Source: an uncultured Prevotellaceae bacterium (GTDB taxonomy: Bacteria; Bacteroidota; Bacteroidia; Bacteroidales; Bacteroidaceae). Taken from it: 64,000 bases of DNA. The DNA lies in the NCBI GenBank assembly GCA_947176895.1, contig CAMWSK010000008.1, forward strand, positions 23,699 to 87,698, written 5' to 3'. A program made the translations under genes and the position numbers. This document shows, one piece after another, positions 36,731 through 45,849 of this stretch (position 1 is its first letter; each line of letters opens with the position of its first letter). The notes under the pieces are model-generated. The model was not told the DNA's origin, did not search any database, and saw only the letters and a program-made list of their open reading frames with translations.

Positions 36731-37501
36731 CTACATCTCGGGATGCTTCTTCACGATTTCCTTGGCCAAAGCCAGATGGTTCTTGGCACCTGCCGAGTCG
36801 GCATCGTAGAGGATTACGGGCAGTCCGTGGCTGGGCGCCTCGCTCAGTTTCACGTTTCGCTGGATGACGGTTTCGAATACCAGCTCCTGGAAGTGGGTCT
36901 TCACCTCGTTGTATATCTGGTTGGCCAGTCGCAGACGGCTGTCGTACATCGTCAGCAGGAAGCCTTCGATTTCAAGGTCGGGGTTCAGACTGTTCTTGAT
37001 GATGCGTATGGTGTTGAGCAGTTTGCTGATTCCCTCCAGCGCAAAGTACTCGCACTGCACGGGGATAATCACGCTGTCGGCAGCCGTGAGGGCGTTGACG
37101 GTGATAAGTCCCAGCGAAGGGCTGCAGTCAATCAGAATGTAGTCGTATTCGCTCCGCAGGGGTTGTAGCAGACGCTTGATTACTTTCTCGCGGTCTTTCA
37201 GTTGCAGCATTTCGATTTCGGCGCCCACCAGGTCGATGTGCGAGGGGATGATGTCCAGCCCCTCGATGTCGGTGGTGTAGATGGCTTCCATGGCGTCTAC
37301 TTTGTCGATGAGACAATTGTAGATGGAGCAGTCCACTTGTGCCAGGTCGACACCCAAGCCCGACGAAGCGTTGGCCTGGGGGTCGGCATCGATCAGCAGT
37401 ACCTTCTTCTCCAATGTGGCCAAAGAGGCTGCCAGGTTCATGGTTGTGGTCGTCTTGCCCACACCGCCTTTTTGGTTTGCCAATGCAATGATTCTTGCCA
37501 T
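36731..37501 (-). CDS. parA: Chromosome partitioning ATPase ParA (Soj)
   Basis: A 256-residue deviant Walker ATPase. The Walker A box KGGVGKTT is at 11-18, the Walker A' Asp is in LLIDADPQANASSGLG, and Walker B is in YILIDCSPSLGLITV. It binds DNA non-specifically and drives segregation of ParB-parS complexes. The frame is open upstream to 37531, but the promoter element TATCTTTG at 37529-37536 overlaps that point, so the ATG at 37501 is the start. It is the first gene of the run parA-parB-DUF5683-mltD-rel. Confidence 0.96.
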   Translation of the reverse strand: MARIIALANQKGGVGKTTTTMNLAASLATLEKKVLLIDADPQANASSGLGVDLAQVDCSIYNCLIDKVDAMEAIYTTDIEGLDIIPSHIDLVGAEIEMLQLKDREKVIKRLLQPLRSEYDYILIDCSPSLGLITVNALTAADSVIIPVQCEYFALEGISKLLNTIRIIKNSLNPDLEIEGFLLTMYDSRLRLANQIYNEVKTHFQELVFETVIQRNVKLSEAPSHGLPVILYDADSAGAKNHLALAKEIVKKHPEM

Positions 37502-37528
37502 TAACTTCTTTGTATTGGTTCGGTTATG

Positions 37529-37536
37529 CAAAGATA
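37529..37536 (-). promoter_or_regulatory. -7 promoter element of the parA operon
   Basis: TATCTTTG on minus, 27 bases before the parA ATG. It probably drives five genes. Confidence 0.6.
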
Positions 37537-37607
37537 ATGTTTTTTCTTCGCTTCACCTTAATAATATAGGAAAAGATGCTTTTTCTGTTCATAACTCATG
37601 CCAATTG

Positions 37608-37638
37608 TTGATAACTTCGCAAAAATAGTTTAATTTTG
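37608..37638 (+). promoter_or_regulatory. Promoter of surE-lpxB
   Basis: TTG at 37608-37610, a 20-nt spacer, then TAATTTTG (37631-37638), matching TAnnTTTG; 28 bases before the ATG at 37667. Confidence 0.55.
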
Positions 37639-37666
37639 TGTTCCTATTATGTGAAAGAGCTTGTAT

Positions 37667-38452
37667 ATGAAGCAGGACAACGATTCCGAGAAGTTGATTT
37701 TAGTGGTGAATGACGATGGTTGCCAGGCCCGGGGTATTCGCCATCTGGCCCGTCTGATGACCCGCTTGGGCAGGGTGGTGGTTGTGGCCCCCTCGGGTGC
37801 CCGTTCAGGAGCCGGCTGCAGCATTACGCCCACACAGGCCGTGCACCTCATGCGGCTGGGCATGGATGCCGAGGGCATCGAGTGGGTGAGTTGTGGGGGA
37901 ACACCTGTGGATTGTGTGAAGCTGGCCTTGGAGCATGTGTGTCCCCGTCTGCCCGATCTGGTGGTCAGCGGCATCAATCATGGCGACAATTCCAGCATCT
38001 GCATCCATTACAGCGGCACCATGGGAGCCGTGCTTGAGGCCACCATGAAGGGGCTTCCCGCCATAGGTTACAGCCTGCGCACGTTCAGCCAACAATGCAA
38101 CTTTCTGCCTTTTGACCAAGTCGTCCTGCAGGTGGCTTCCCATGTGCTGGATGAAGGGTTGCCGCAGGATGTGTGTCTCAACGTCAACTTTCCCGAAGTG
38201 GAACGTCTGCAGGGCGCTCGTGTCACCCGCATGTGTCGCGGCTGTTGGAGCGGCGAATGGGCACCGGCGCACCATCCTCGCGGCGCCGAATATTATTGGC
38301 TCACGGGCAGGTTTGATAACCTTGAACCCGAAGCTGTCGACACCGACAATTGGGCGCTGGACCATGGCTATGCCAGCATCACCCCCATTCAACTGGATAT
38401 GACGGCATACCGGGCCATGGAGGCCTTGGCCGACCGCCTGACAACGGATTAA
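37667..38452 (+). CDS. surE: 5'-nucleotidase SurE
   Basis: A 261-residue metal-dependent nucleoside 5'-monophosphatase and exopolyphosphatase, cytosolic. The metal-binding motif VNDDG has Asn15-Asp16-Asp17, and the conserved SGINHGDNSS and YSGTMGAVLEA follow. The ATG at 37667 is preferred to a TTG two codons earlier. It is followed 27 bases later by lpxB, an arrangement common in Bacteroidota. Confidence 0.95.
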   Translation: MKQDNDSEKLILVVNDDGCQARGIRHLARLMTRLGRVVVVAPSGARSGAGCSITPTQAVHLMRLGMDAEGIEWVSCGGTPVDCVKLALEHVCPRLPDLVVSGINHGDNSSICIHYSGTMGAVLEATMKGLPAIGYSLRTFSQQCNFLPFDQVVLQVASHVLDEGLPQDVCLNVNFPEVERLQGARVTRMCRGCWSGEWAPAHHPRGAEYYWLTGRFDNLEPEAVDTDNWALDHGYASITPIQLDMTAYRAMEALADRLTTD

Positions 38453-38479
38453 TCACGAACCAACATCCCCATCAACATA

Positions 38480-39622
38480 GTGAAATATTATCTGATAGCC
38501 GGAGAGGCGAGCGGTGACCTGCATGCCAGCCATCTGATGGCGGAACTCAAACGACTTGACGCCGAAGCGCGGTTCCGCTGCATCGGGGGCGACATGATGC
38601 AGGCCGAGGGCGGAGATTTGCTCTGCCACTACCGCCATCTGGCCTATATGGGCGTGTGGCCCGTACTCACGCATCTGGGCACCATCCTCAGAGCCATGGG
38701 ACGATGCCGCAAGGATGTGGCTCGCTGGCAGCCCGATGTGCTCATCCTGGTGGACTATCCCGGTTTTAATCTGGGTATGGCCAAGTGGGTGAAGCGCCAC
38801 ACCCGGATTCCCGTTTTCTATTATATCTCGCCCAAGATATGGGCATGGAAGGAGTATCGCATCAAGAGCATACGCCGCTATGTCGATGCCCTTTTCAGCA
38901 TCCTGCCTTTTGAACCCGAATGGTTCCGCAGCAGGCATGGCTATCAGGTTGACTATGTGGGCAACCCGACGATGGACGAGGTGACCGCTTTCCTGGATGC
39001 CCATCCTGCCTCCCCCCAACGTTTCCGTGCCGAGAACAAGCTTTCCGACCGCCCGATTATCGCACTGCTCGCAGGCAGCCGAAGGCAGGAGATACGCGAC
39101 AACCTGAGCCGCATGGTCCGTGCCACTGCCGGCCTTGAGAGCGATTATCAGATGGTGGTGGCCGGAGCACCGGGCATCGAGGCCGGGTATTATGCGCGGT
39201 GCGCCAACGGACAACCGTTGCAGGTGGTCTACGGACAGACCTATGCCTTGTTGCAGCATTCGGCGGCGGCACTCGTCACCAGCGGTACGGCCACATTGGA
39301 GACGGCACTTTTCCGGGTGCCTCAAGTGGTGTGTTATTACATGCGCATCGGTCGTCTGGCCAATTGGGGCCGCCCCTGGCTTATCAAGACACCCTATGTG
39401 TCGTTGGTGAACCTGGTGGCAGGTGAGGAAGTGGTGCCCGAGTTGATTGGTGCAGAGATGAATCCCGTGCGTGTGAGGGAGGAGCTGGACCGTATTCTTC
39501 CCGGCGCTCCGGACCGGGAAACGATGTTGCAGGGTTATGGACGGATGGCCGAAAAGTTGGGCAGTCCCGGCGCTCCCGCCCACTGCGCAGAAGCCATTCT
39601 CAATCGCCTGAAGGCAATGTGA
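38480..39622 (+). CDS. lpxB: Lipid A disaccharide synthase LpxB
   Basis: A 380-residue GT19 glycosyltransferase. It joins UDP-2,3-diacylglucosamine to 2,3-diacylglucosamine-1-phosphate, giving the lipid A disaccharide at the cytosolic face of the inner membrane. The N-terminus KYYLIAGEASGDLHASHLMA is the family signature; FYYISPKIWAWKEYRI and ALLAGSRRQEI follow, with TSGTATLE in the donor site. The start is a GTG at 38480, chosen because the conserved N-terminus begins exactly there. Second gene of the surE-lpxB unit. Confidence 0.96.
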   Translation: MKYYLIAGEASGDLHASHLMAELKRLDAEARFRCIGGDMMQAEGGDLLCHYRHLAYMGVWPVLTHLGTILRAMGRCRKDVARWQPDVLILVDYPGFNLGMAKWVKRHTRIPVFYYISPKIWAWKEYRIKSIRRYVDALFSILPFEPEWFRSRHGYQVDYVGNPTMDEVTAFLDAHPASPQRFRAENKLSDRPIIALLAGSRRQEIRDNLSRMVRATAGLESDYQMVVAGAPGIEAGYYARCANGQPLQVVYGQTYALLQHSAAALVTSGTATLETALFRVPQVVCYYMRIGRLANWGRPWLIKTPYVSLVNLVAGEEVVPELIGAEMNPVRVREELDRILPGAPDRETMLQGYGRMAEKLGSPGAPAHCAEAILNRLKAM

Positions 39623-39668
39623 GGGCATCGCCTCGGGCCGCAAAAAGTCCCCGCCTCAAAGCCTCCGG

Positions 39669-39756
39669 AAATACATGAACATGTTTGAGCCAAAACATGA
39701 ACACGTTTCTGAAAAACATGAGCATGTTTTTCAGAAAACATTTATATGCTTTTTTG
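39669..39756. repeat. Cluster C of ~22-bp palindromes
   Basis: In the 413-base gap between lpxB and the SusC gene, four units lie at about 39669-39691, 39692-39711, 39712-39734 and 39735-39756. Their cores are ACATGAACATGT, ACATGAACACGT, ACATGAGCATGT and a decayed ACATTTATATGC. The cluster begins 46 bases after the lpxB stop codon. Confidence 0.8.
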
Positions 39757-39771
39757 CAGTCTCTGCAAAAC

Positions 39772-39817
39772 GGTATGAAACACACAACTTGCCTTATTGA
39801 GATTTTGTCGGACTCAC
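39772..39817. repeat. Conserved block downstream of cluster C
   Basis: A 46-base segment starting GGTATGAAACACACAAC and ending GTCGGACTCAC. It aligns over most of its length with 57013-57061, which also follows a palindrome cluster at similar distance. The distal end resembles the IS982 terminal repeat at 25823-25842 (…TCGAACTCACGTTA). Confidence 0.65.
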
Positions 39818-39951
39818 CTTATTTAAATATAGGCTTCCGGGCGTCTTTCGCGGCACGGCGGACCGCCCGTTTTTTACATTTATTTGGGGTTCATGTGTAA
39901 ATAACTTAAAATTACTGCCTTTTGGGTATTGCTCCACTGGGGATTATGTTG

Positions 39952-39959
39952 TATCTTTG
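39952..39959 (+). promoter_or_regulatory. -7 promoter element of the SusC operon
   Basis: TATCTTTG, 76 bases before the SusC ATG. It implies a 5' leader of about 70 bases, with no riboswitch-like structure recognised. Confidence 0.55.
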
Positions 39960-40035
39960 CGTTCATTAACAAAGAGGAATGTGCGTCTTCCGCTTGCAGC
40001 GTATTTGCCCTTTTCTTCTTAAAACAGGAAATCTT

Positions 40036-43000
40036 ATGAAATTCCGACTTTTCTTTTCCTCGTTCGTTGTATTCACGCTGTGGATGCTGACCTTTACCCT
40101 GCCACAAGCCGTACGGGCGCAGGAAGTTGAAGAATATACGCTCACGGGGGTGGTCACAGACCCCGAAGCCCAGCCCTTGGCCGGCGCGAGTGTCCGCATC
40201 AAGGACCTGCCCTACGGAACGCTGACCGACGGGGATGGCAAGTACCAGTTGCGTGGCAAGTGGAAGAAAGGGGACTTCATCGTGTTCAGTTTTGTCGGCA
40301 TGAAAAGCGTGCAGATGGAGTTCTTCGGACAGGAGAAGCAGGATGCCGCCATGCAGTATGACGCCAAAGAGATGAAGGAAATCACGGTGACGGCCAACCG
40401 AAACATCAATGCCATTGATGTGCGTGCCCGTTCGGGCGTGGTGCAGACGGTGGATATGAAGCGGCTTATCGACAAACCCATGATGGACATGTCGCTGGCG
40501 TTGCAGGGAAGCGTGCCCGGACTTATCGTTACGAACACCGGCGACCTGGGTTCAAAACCCACCATCCGCATCCGTGGGAACTCATCGTTGCGCAAGGGCG
40601 ATGCCGCCAACGAACCTCTGTACGTGCTTGATGGAAAGGTGATTTCATCGGATGCTTTCATGACCATCAATCCGCAGGACATCAAGGAAATAAAAGTGTT
40701 GAAGGATGCGGCGGCCTGTGCTCTGTACGGCATCAAGGCGGCTAACGGAGTGCTGGAGATAACCTCGCAACGTGGCGCGAACTATGGCCGTATCAGCGTG
40801 AGCTACAACTTCAACATGGGTGTCACGATGCGCGGAAGGCGTGGCGTGGAATTGATGGATACGGATGAGAAGCTCGAGTTCGAGCGCCGCCTGAAGAACG
40901 AGGCAGCCCCGGGCTACCGATATAGTGCCGACTACTTCCGCACCAAGTATCCCAATGCGCCCAACCTGAATGCCATGATAGCCGACGGGCAGTTGAAACT
41001 GGATTCGTTGCGCAATATCCACACCGACTGGTTCAAGGAACTGATTCATCGCAACATGTACCAACGTCACAACGTGAGCATCAAGGGCGGTAACGAAAAC
41101 ACGTCCTATTACGTTTCGGGCAACTATGCCAAACAGGGCGGCGCACTGCCCGGCAACGAAACGCAACGCGCCACCGTGCACATGGGGCTTGACCAGCAGC
41201 TGGGAAAAATCGGTGTGCTCTCGCTCAGTGCGGACGGCGGCTATTCGGATACCGACACCCCGACGGGAACCACCTATTCGCCGGCATCACTGGTCTATAA
41301 CCTGAACCCTTACGAGAAACCGTCGGAAGGCACGTTGTGGTCGTATCCCAACCGCACGTACCGGGATTTGCTCAACCAGTTCAGTTCCGAATCGTCCGAC
41401 AAGCGCGGCGGGGTCAGCGGAAGCATCAACCTTGACCCCATAGAGGGACTCACCGTGGCCGCCGTGGCGGGTGTCGACTTCTTGCTCACCGAAGGCATGC
41501 AGTTCACACCCGCTTCTTCCTACGAGGAGCAACAGAGCGGCGAGCCGGTGGAGGCTTTGGGAAAACTGAACAAGTACAAGAACACCGTGGCCAACGTGTC
41601 GTCTAACATCCGCGTCACCTATAACAAAGTGTTCGGTGGGGTGCATGACCTTACGCTGAGTGCCAACACGGACTATTACCTGACCAACAACGACAATGTG
41701 TCCATTACGGGCTACGGCGTGGGCGACCATCCTTCGGCAGCCCTCATCAACCAGTCGCTCGAAGGCAACCGCAAGCCTGCCGTCGGATCGCTCAAGGAGA
41801 AGACCCGGCAACTGGGTGCAGGTCTTGTGGGAGGCTATACCTATAATAATCTGTACGACGCATTCGCCACCTATAAATGGGACGCGTCATCTGTGCTGCC
41901 CAGGGACAAGCGTTGGAACGCGGCGTGGGCCGTGGGGGTGGGATGGACCCCGAGCAACTACAGGTTCTTGAAAGATAACAGGGTGCTCACCAATCTGAAG
42001 TTGAAATCCTCGTATGGCGTAACGGCCAGCCTGGCCGGTGTGTCTGCCGCTTCCACTATCGGCACGTTCGCTTATTCCGATGACACCTATGGCAACCAGC
42101 GCCTGTTGCAGTTGCTGGCTCTGTACAACACGGACCTGAAGCCCGAACAGACGACATCCATTGATGCCGGCCTGTCGTTTGAACTCTTCAAACGCCTGAC
42201 CGTAGACTTCGGATGGTACCGCCGCGAGACGGCTGATGCCCTGCTCGACGTGCCCATACCGGCTTCCAACGGTTTCAACACGATGAAGCGCAACATCGGT
42301 GTGCTACGCAATGATGGTGTGGAGTTGAGTGCCTCTGTGCGGATAGTCGACAACGGCATCTTCCGTTTCCGCATGGGCGGTTCGTTCGCCTACAACAGCA
42401 ATAAGGTTACCGACCTTTATTTCACCGACAAACTGTATTCCGGCGAGACCTCGCTGATTCCCGATTTCCAAATCGGAAAGGCTTATGACATTGTCTATGG
42501 TCTGAAGTCGCTCGGCATCAACCCGCGCACGGGCCTGCCGGTCTTTGAGGGGGCGGACGGACGCGAGATCAACGCCACCGACCGGTTGACGCGCGAAGAT
42601 TTTACCGAGCTGGGGCACAGCACTCCGCCCTATACCGGAACCATTAACCTTTCGATGTCTTATCGCGACTTCGACCTCGATGTTGATTTTTATTACGTGG
42701 CCGGCGGCGTGCGGCAATACAATTACACCTATGTGCGTGACATGAGCGCCGCCAACCAGAATGCCATCCACGGATTGCTGGACAAGATGTGGTTTGAGCG
42801 CGGCGATCTTGACAAGATCTATTATTCGCCGTTCTACTCTTCGGCCGCCATCGAGACCCTCAGCTATCCCAACACCAACACGGTGGGCAAGAGCAGCTAC
42901 CTGCGTATGTCAATGCTTTCGCTCCGTTATCGTGTGCCGCAGAAGTTCCTGACTCGCCATTGCCCCTTCATCAAGTTTGCCAATATCGCTGTCCAGGCCT

Positions 43001-43107
43001 CCAACCTCTTTACGCTGACCTCCTATAACGAGTCCGACCCCGAGACCGGTCAGTTGGGTGCCGCCGTGCAGCCTGTCTTGACGATGAATCTTAATGTTAC
43101 GTTCTAA
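40036..43107 (+). CDS. SusC/RagA family TonB-dependent outer-membrane receptor
   Basis: A 1023-residue SusC-like transporter. A signal peptide (MKFRLFFSSFVVFTLWMLTF, cleaved after VRAQ) precedes a carboxypeptidase-regulatory-like domain (TLTGVVTDPEAQPLAGASVR), then the plug domain (GLIVTNTGDLGSKPTIRIRG, and PLYVLDGKVI), and a beta-barrel ending in the aromatic C-terminus VLTMNLNVTF. It imports a ligand captured by the SusD partner using TonB energy. The ATG at 40036 gives a good signal peptide; an upstream in-frame ATG does not. It is the first of five co-directional genes; the neighbouring M16 protease and ChaN suggest a haem- or peptide-related rather than polysaccharide substrate. Confidence 0.93.
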   Translation: MKFRLFFSSFVVFTLWMLTFTLPQAVRAQEVEEYTLTGVVTDPEAQPLAGASVRIKDLPYGTLTDGDGKYQLRGKWKKGDFIVFSFVGMKSVQMEFFGQEKQDAAMQYDAKEMKEITVTANRNINAIDVRARSGVVQTVDMKRLIDKPMMDMSLALQGSVPGLIVTNTGDLGSKPTIRIRGNSSLRKGDAANEPLYVLDGKVISSDAFMTINPQDIKEIKVLKDAAACALYGIKAANGVLEITSQRGANYGRISVSYNFNMGVTMRGRRGVELMDTDEKLEFERRLKNEAAPGYRYSADYFRTKYPNAPNLNAMIADGQLKLDSLRNIHTDWFKELIHRNMYQRHNVSIKGGNENTSYYVSGNYAKQGGALPGNETQRATVHMGLDQQLGKIGVLSLSADGGYSDTDTPTGTTYSPASLVYNLNPYEKPSEGTLWSYPNRTYRDLLNQFSSESSDKRGGVSGSINLDPIEGLTVAAVAGVDFLLTEGMQFTPASSYEEQQSGEPVEALGKLNKYKNTVANVSSNIRVTYNKVFGGVHDLTLSANTDYYLTNNDNVSITGYGVGDHPSAALINQSLEGNRKPAVGSLKEKTRQLGAGLVGGYTYNNLYDAFATYKWDASSVLPRDKRWNAAWAVGVGWTPSNYRFLKDNRVLTNLKLKSSYGVTASLAGVSAASTIGTFAYSDDTYGNQRLLQLLALYNTDLKPEQTTSIDAGLSFELFKRLTVDFGWYRRETADALLDVPIPASNGFNTMKRNIGVLRNDGVELSASVRIVDNGIFRFRMGGSFAYNSNKVTDLYFTDKLYSGETSLIPDFQIGKAYDIVYGLKSLGINPRTGLPVFEGADGREINATDRLTREDFTELGHSTPPYTGTINLSMSYRDFDLDVDFYYVAGGVRQYNYTYVRDMSAANQNAIHGLLDKMWFERGDLDKIYYSPFYSSAAIETLSYPNTNTVGKSSYLRMSMLSLRYRVPQKFLTRHCPFIKFANIAVQASNLFTLTSYNESDPETGQLGAAVQPVLTMNLNVTF

Positions 43108-43119
43108 ATCCACATTCTC

Positions 43120-44520
43120 ATGAAAACGGCATTTACACATTATAATTTATTTTATATGCTTGTGGGCGTGGTGATGCTCCAGGCCTGTTCGCTGGATGTC
43201 CCCTATGAGAACCAGTTCTCCGATCCCGATGCCATCACCACACCGCAGATGGCACGCGAGCTGCTGGCCACGGCCTATAGTGACCTGCCACATCCGGAAT
43301 TCCAGCTGTCGGTGTTGGCCGATGATTACACGCCCACATCGTGGATTAAGCGTAATACCGATTTGGAGAATCTCTACAAATGGGAGCCACAGCCCATCAT
43401 CGACTTTTCCTGCACGCTGTGGCAGGACTATTACTCCGTGGTCGTTACGCTGAACACCTTGCTCGAGCGTCTGCCTGCGGTGCAGGGCGACGCGAAAGTG
43501 GTAAGTCGGATTGAAGCGGAAGCCAAGGCACTGAAGGCGTTGTGCTATTTCGACCTGCTTCGCCTGTTCGCACCGGATTATATGGATGGGAAGGACAAGC
43601 CCGGAATTGTGTTGAAGGATAAAGTTGAGCTGGGATTCCTGTCGAGAACGAACATCGAGGGGTGCGTGACGGCCATCCGGTCGTTGCTGACCGAGGCCGT
43701 CTCGGCCATGTCTGCGGATGCCGGCGAATGCTACTGGCTTTCGCGTTCGTCCAGCCTGTATCTGTTGGCACAAGTAGAGCTTTATGCAGGTAACTACGGC
43801 GATGCGGCTTCGTATGCCGGGCAGGTGATGGCCGATGCCGAGGTTATGGAGACGCTCACCCCCACGGCCTATGCCAACCTTTGGAGCGGCAACGGGAGTT
43901 CCGAGCGTCTGTTTGCTTTTTATAGCCCCAATCTTGCCTCCTCCTTTTATCAGGAGATTGTGTATGATGCCAATAGTGGCGACTATCTGGCCATGAACAA
44001 TGCACTGGCCTCTTCCTACGAAGATGGCGATATCCGAGGCGATTATACGGTGTATCCGTTCCAGACAAGCCTCCGTGTGGCGGATTATTTTGGAAAGTAC
44101 AACCGTATGCGTAAGGAAAAGCAAGAGATTGCCTACATCAACAAGATGCGGACGGCCGGTGTGTGCCTGCTGTTGGCAGAGGCTTATTGCCTGGACGGCG
44201 AGCATGAGGAGCAGGCCGTGGCCCTTATGAACGAGTACTTGCAGAAGCGGGGCGCATCGCCGTTGGACGAAGGCCTGAGTGGCAATGCCTTGTTGCGCCG
44301 TGTGCTGAATGAGAAATGGAAGGAGTTTGCGGGTGAAGGACAACGCTTCTTTGACTTGAAGCGTTACCGCCACACGTTGCTGTCCATGTGGGCGACAAGT
44401 GCCGGAAAGAATGTGTCGGCTGACGACTACCGCTGGAACTTCCCCATTCCCAAGGAAGAATATCTCTACAACGACAACATCAAACAGAATGAAGGTTGGA
44501 ACCAACAACAAATTCAATAA
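43120..44520 (+). CDS. SusD/RagB family surface lipoprotein
   Basis: A 466-residue lipoprotein. The signal peptide ends in LQAC (lipid-modified Cys23). The helical TPR-like SusD fold is supported by YKWEPQPIIDFSCTLWQDYY, AEAKALKALCYFDLLRLFAP, YLLAQVELYAGNYGDAASYA and the C-terminal LNEKWKEFAGEGQRFFDLKR with WNFPIPKEEY. It caps the SusC barrel and binds the ligand outside the cell. It starts 12 bases after the SusC stop codon. Confidence 0.92.
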   Translation: MKTAFTHYNLFYMLVGVVMLQACSLDVPYENQFSDPDAITTPQMARELLATAYSDLPHPEFQLSVLADDYTPTSWIKRNTDLENLYKWEPQPIIDFSCTLWQDYYSVVVTLNTLLERLPAVQGDAKVVSRIEAEAKALKALCYFDLLRLFAPDYMDGKDKPGIVLKDKVELGFLSRTNIEGCVTAIRSLLTEAVSAMSADAGECYWLSRSSSLYLLAQVELYAGNYGDAASYAGQVMADAEVMETLTPTAYANLWSGNGSSERLFAFYSPNLASSFYQEIVYDANSGDYLAMNNALASSYEDGDIRGDYTVYPFQTSLRVADYFGKYNRMRKEKQEIAYINKMRTAGVCLLLAEAYCLDGEHEEQAVALMNEYLQKRGASPLDEGLSGNALLRRVLNEKWKEFAGEGQRFFDLKRYRHTLLSMWATSAGKNVSADDYRWNFPIPKEEYLYNDNIKQNEGWNQQQIQ

Positions 44521-44538
44521 CACTAAAAACAAAAAACA

Positions 44539-45819
44539 ATGAAAAAGTATTTGACAACAGCATTGACGCTTGTTATGGCCGTCTTCATGGTGGCCTGTAG
44601 CGAAGATGAAGGGCCAACCGGCTACAAGGGAAAGAACACTGTGACATTGGCCATTGAGAGCGGCGCAACAACACTGATTGAAGACGAGGACGAAGCCGTT
44701 ACCGTATCCGTCACGCTTGACCGTGCCTACAACCAGGCCGTGAACTTGTCCGTTCTGGTACAGGGAACCGAGCCGGAACGTCTGGTGGTAACGCCTCAGC
44801 CCGTAACCATCGCAGCAGGAAGCACCATGGCCATGTTCAAGGTTCAATCTTCCAAGCAGGGCAATCTCGCAGAGCAGCTTCAGTACACGCTTACCTGCGG
44901 AGATTTGCAGAGCGATATGCGGATGGGTAACACCGTTACCATCAACTTGCGTCCCCGCACGGGTATGGATGACCTTACCGATACACAGTTGGCACTCATC
45001 GAGAGTTGGAAGAACAACTACGGCGTGGACGTAACGCCGTGGATGGGTCAGGTAAGTCTTGAAGGTGACGTTACAGAACCGGGCGACGGATTGACCGAAC
45101 CCTTCGTGGAACAGAAGAATTATAAGCTGGACGGCAAAAGCGTCATCACATTGGGTGAAGGCTGTACGGAGGACAAGATTGTGCTGAAAATGGTGGACAA
45201 CCCCTTGGGCATGACGAATGTTCTCTACGACTGGTTGCGTAAGAACACCGTTGAAGACGAGGTTAATTTCACCCAAGGCTATGGTGGTCCGATTGTTATG
45301 GAACTTATCAATTGGAACAAGAACACGCAGGAAACGTTCAATGTTAGCTTGGATGGTATTGAAATAGACTTGACGAAGGCGCAAACGACGGACGGAGTTA
45401 CGACTTTTGACATTAAGTTCGTGGAAGAGGGAACCGCTTACGTTCTGGGCTTGGACGGGAATCCCGTGGAAGTCGTCTATGACGAGGAAGCGGGTCCGGA
45501 ACCGGCTTATTATTCAAAGGAAAGCTGGATACCTTTCAAGTATGAGTACACGGCCTGGAGCCGCTTGCTGCAGAAAGTGGCCGAGAACGATGACAGCGCC
45601 TTGGAGTTGTTCAACACAGACGGAACGGCTGACCCCGAATACTATCTGCTACCTTCAGACGTGAACTATGACGTGTTCGACTCTGAGGAAAACAATTTCT
45701 ACGTACAGCCCAAGGGAAGCGTCAACTTCCAGGATGGCACGATGGAGTTTGTGTTCCCTGCCGACCACATGTATGCCGGTGGATATGCTCGCGTAAACGT
45801 AAAGTATTCTGTAAAATAA
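44539..45819 (+). CDS. Surface lipoprotein of the SusCD operon, unknown family
   Basis: A 426-residue lipoprotein with lipobox MVACSED near residue 20. The N-terminal part (about 30-125) looks like a Calx-beta-type or Ig-like domain (VTVSVTLDRAYNQAVNLSV, then TIAAGSTMAMFKVQ). The rest is beta-rich with aromatic residues. It occupies the place of SusE/SusF-like ligand-binding lipoproteins. I do not recognise a named family with confidence; a haem- or peptide-binding role is only suggested by the operon. Confidence 0.7.
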   Translation: MKKYLTTALTLVMAVFMVACSEDEGPTGYKGKNTVTLAIESGATTLIEDEDEAVTVSVTLDRAYNQAVNLSVLVQGTEPERLVVTPQPVTIAAGSTMAMFKVQSSKQGNLAEQLQYTLTCGDLQSDMRMGNTVTINLRPRTGMDDLTDTQLALIESWKNNYGVDVTPWMGQVSLEGDVTEPGDGLTEPFVEQKNYKLDGKSVITLGEGCTEDKIVLKMVDNPLGMTNVLYDWLRKNTVEDEVNFTQGYGGPIVMELINWNKNTQETFNVSLDGIEIDLTKAQTTDGVTTFDIKFVEEGTAYVLGLDGNPVEVVYDEEAGPEPAYYSKESWIPFKYEYTAWSRLLQKVAENDDSALELFNTDGTADPEYYLLPSDVNYDVFDSEENNFYVQPKGSVNFQDGTMEFVFPADHMYAGGYARVNVKYSVK

Positions 45820-45849
45820 TAAATCTTTTATTGGATAAGAAATAAAAGA

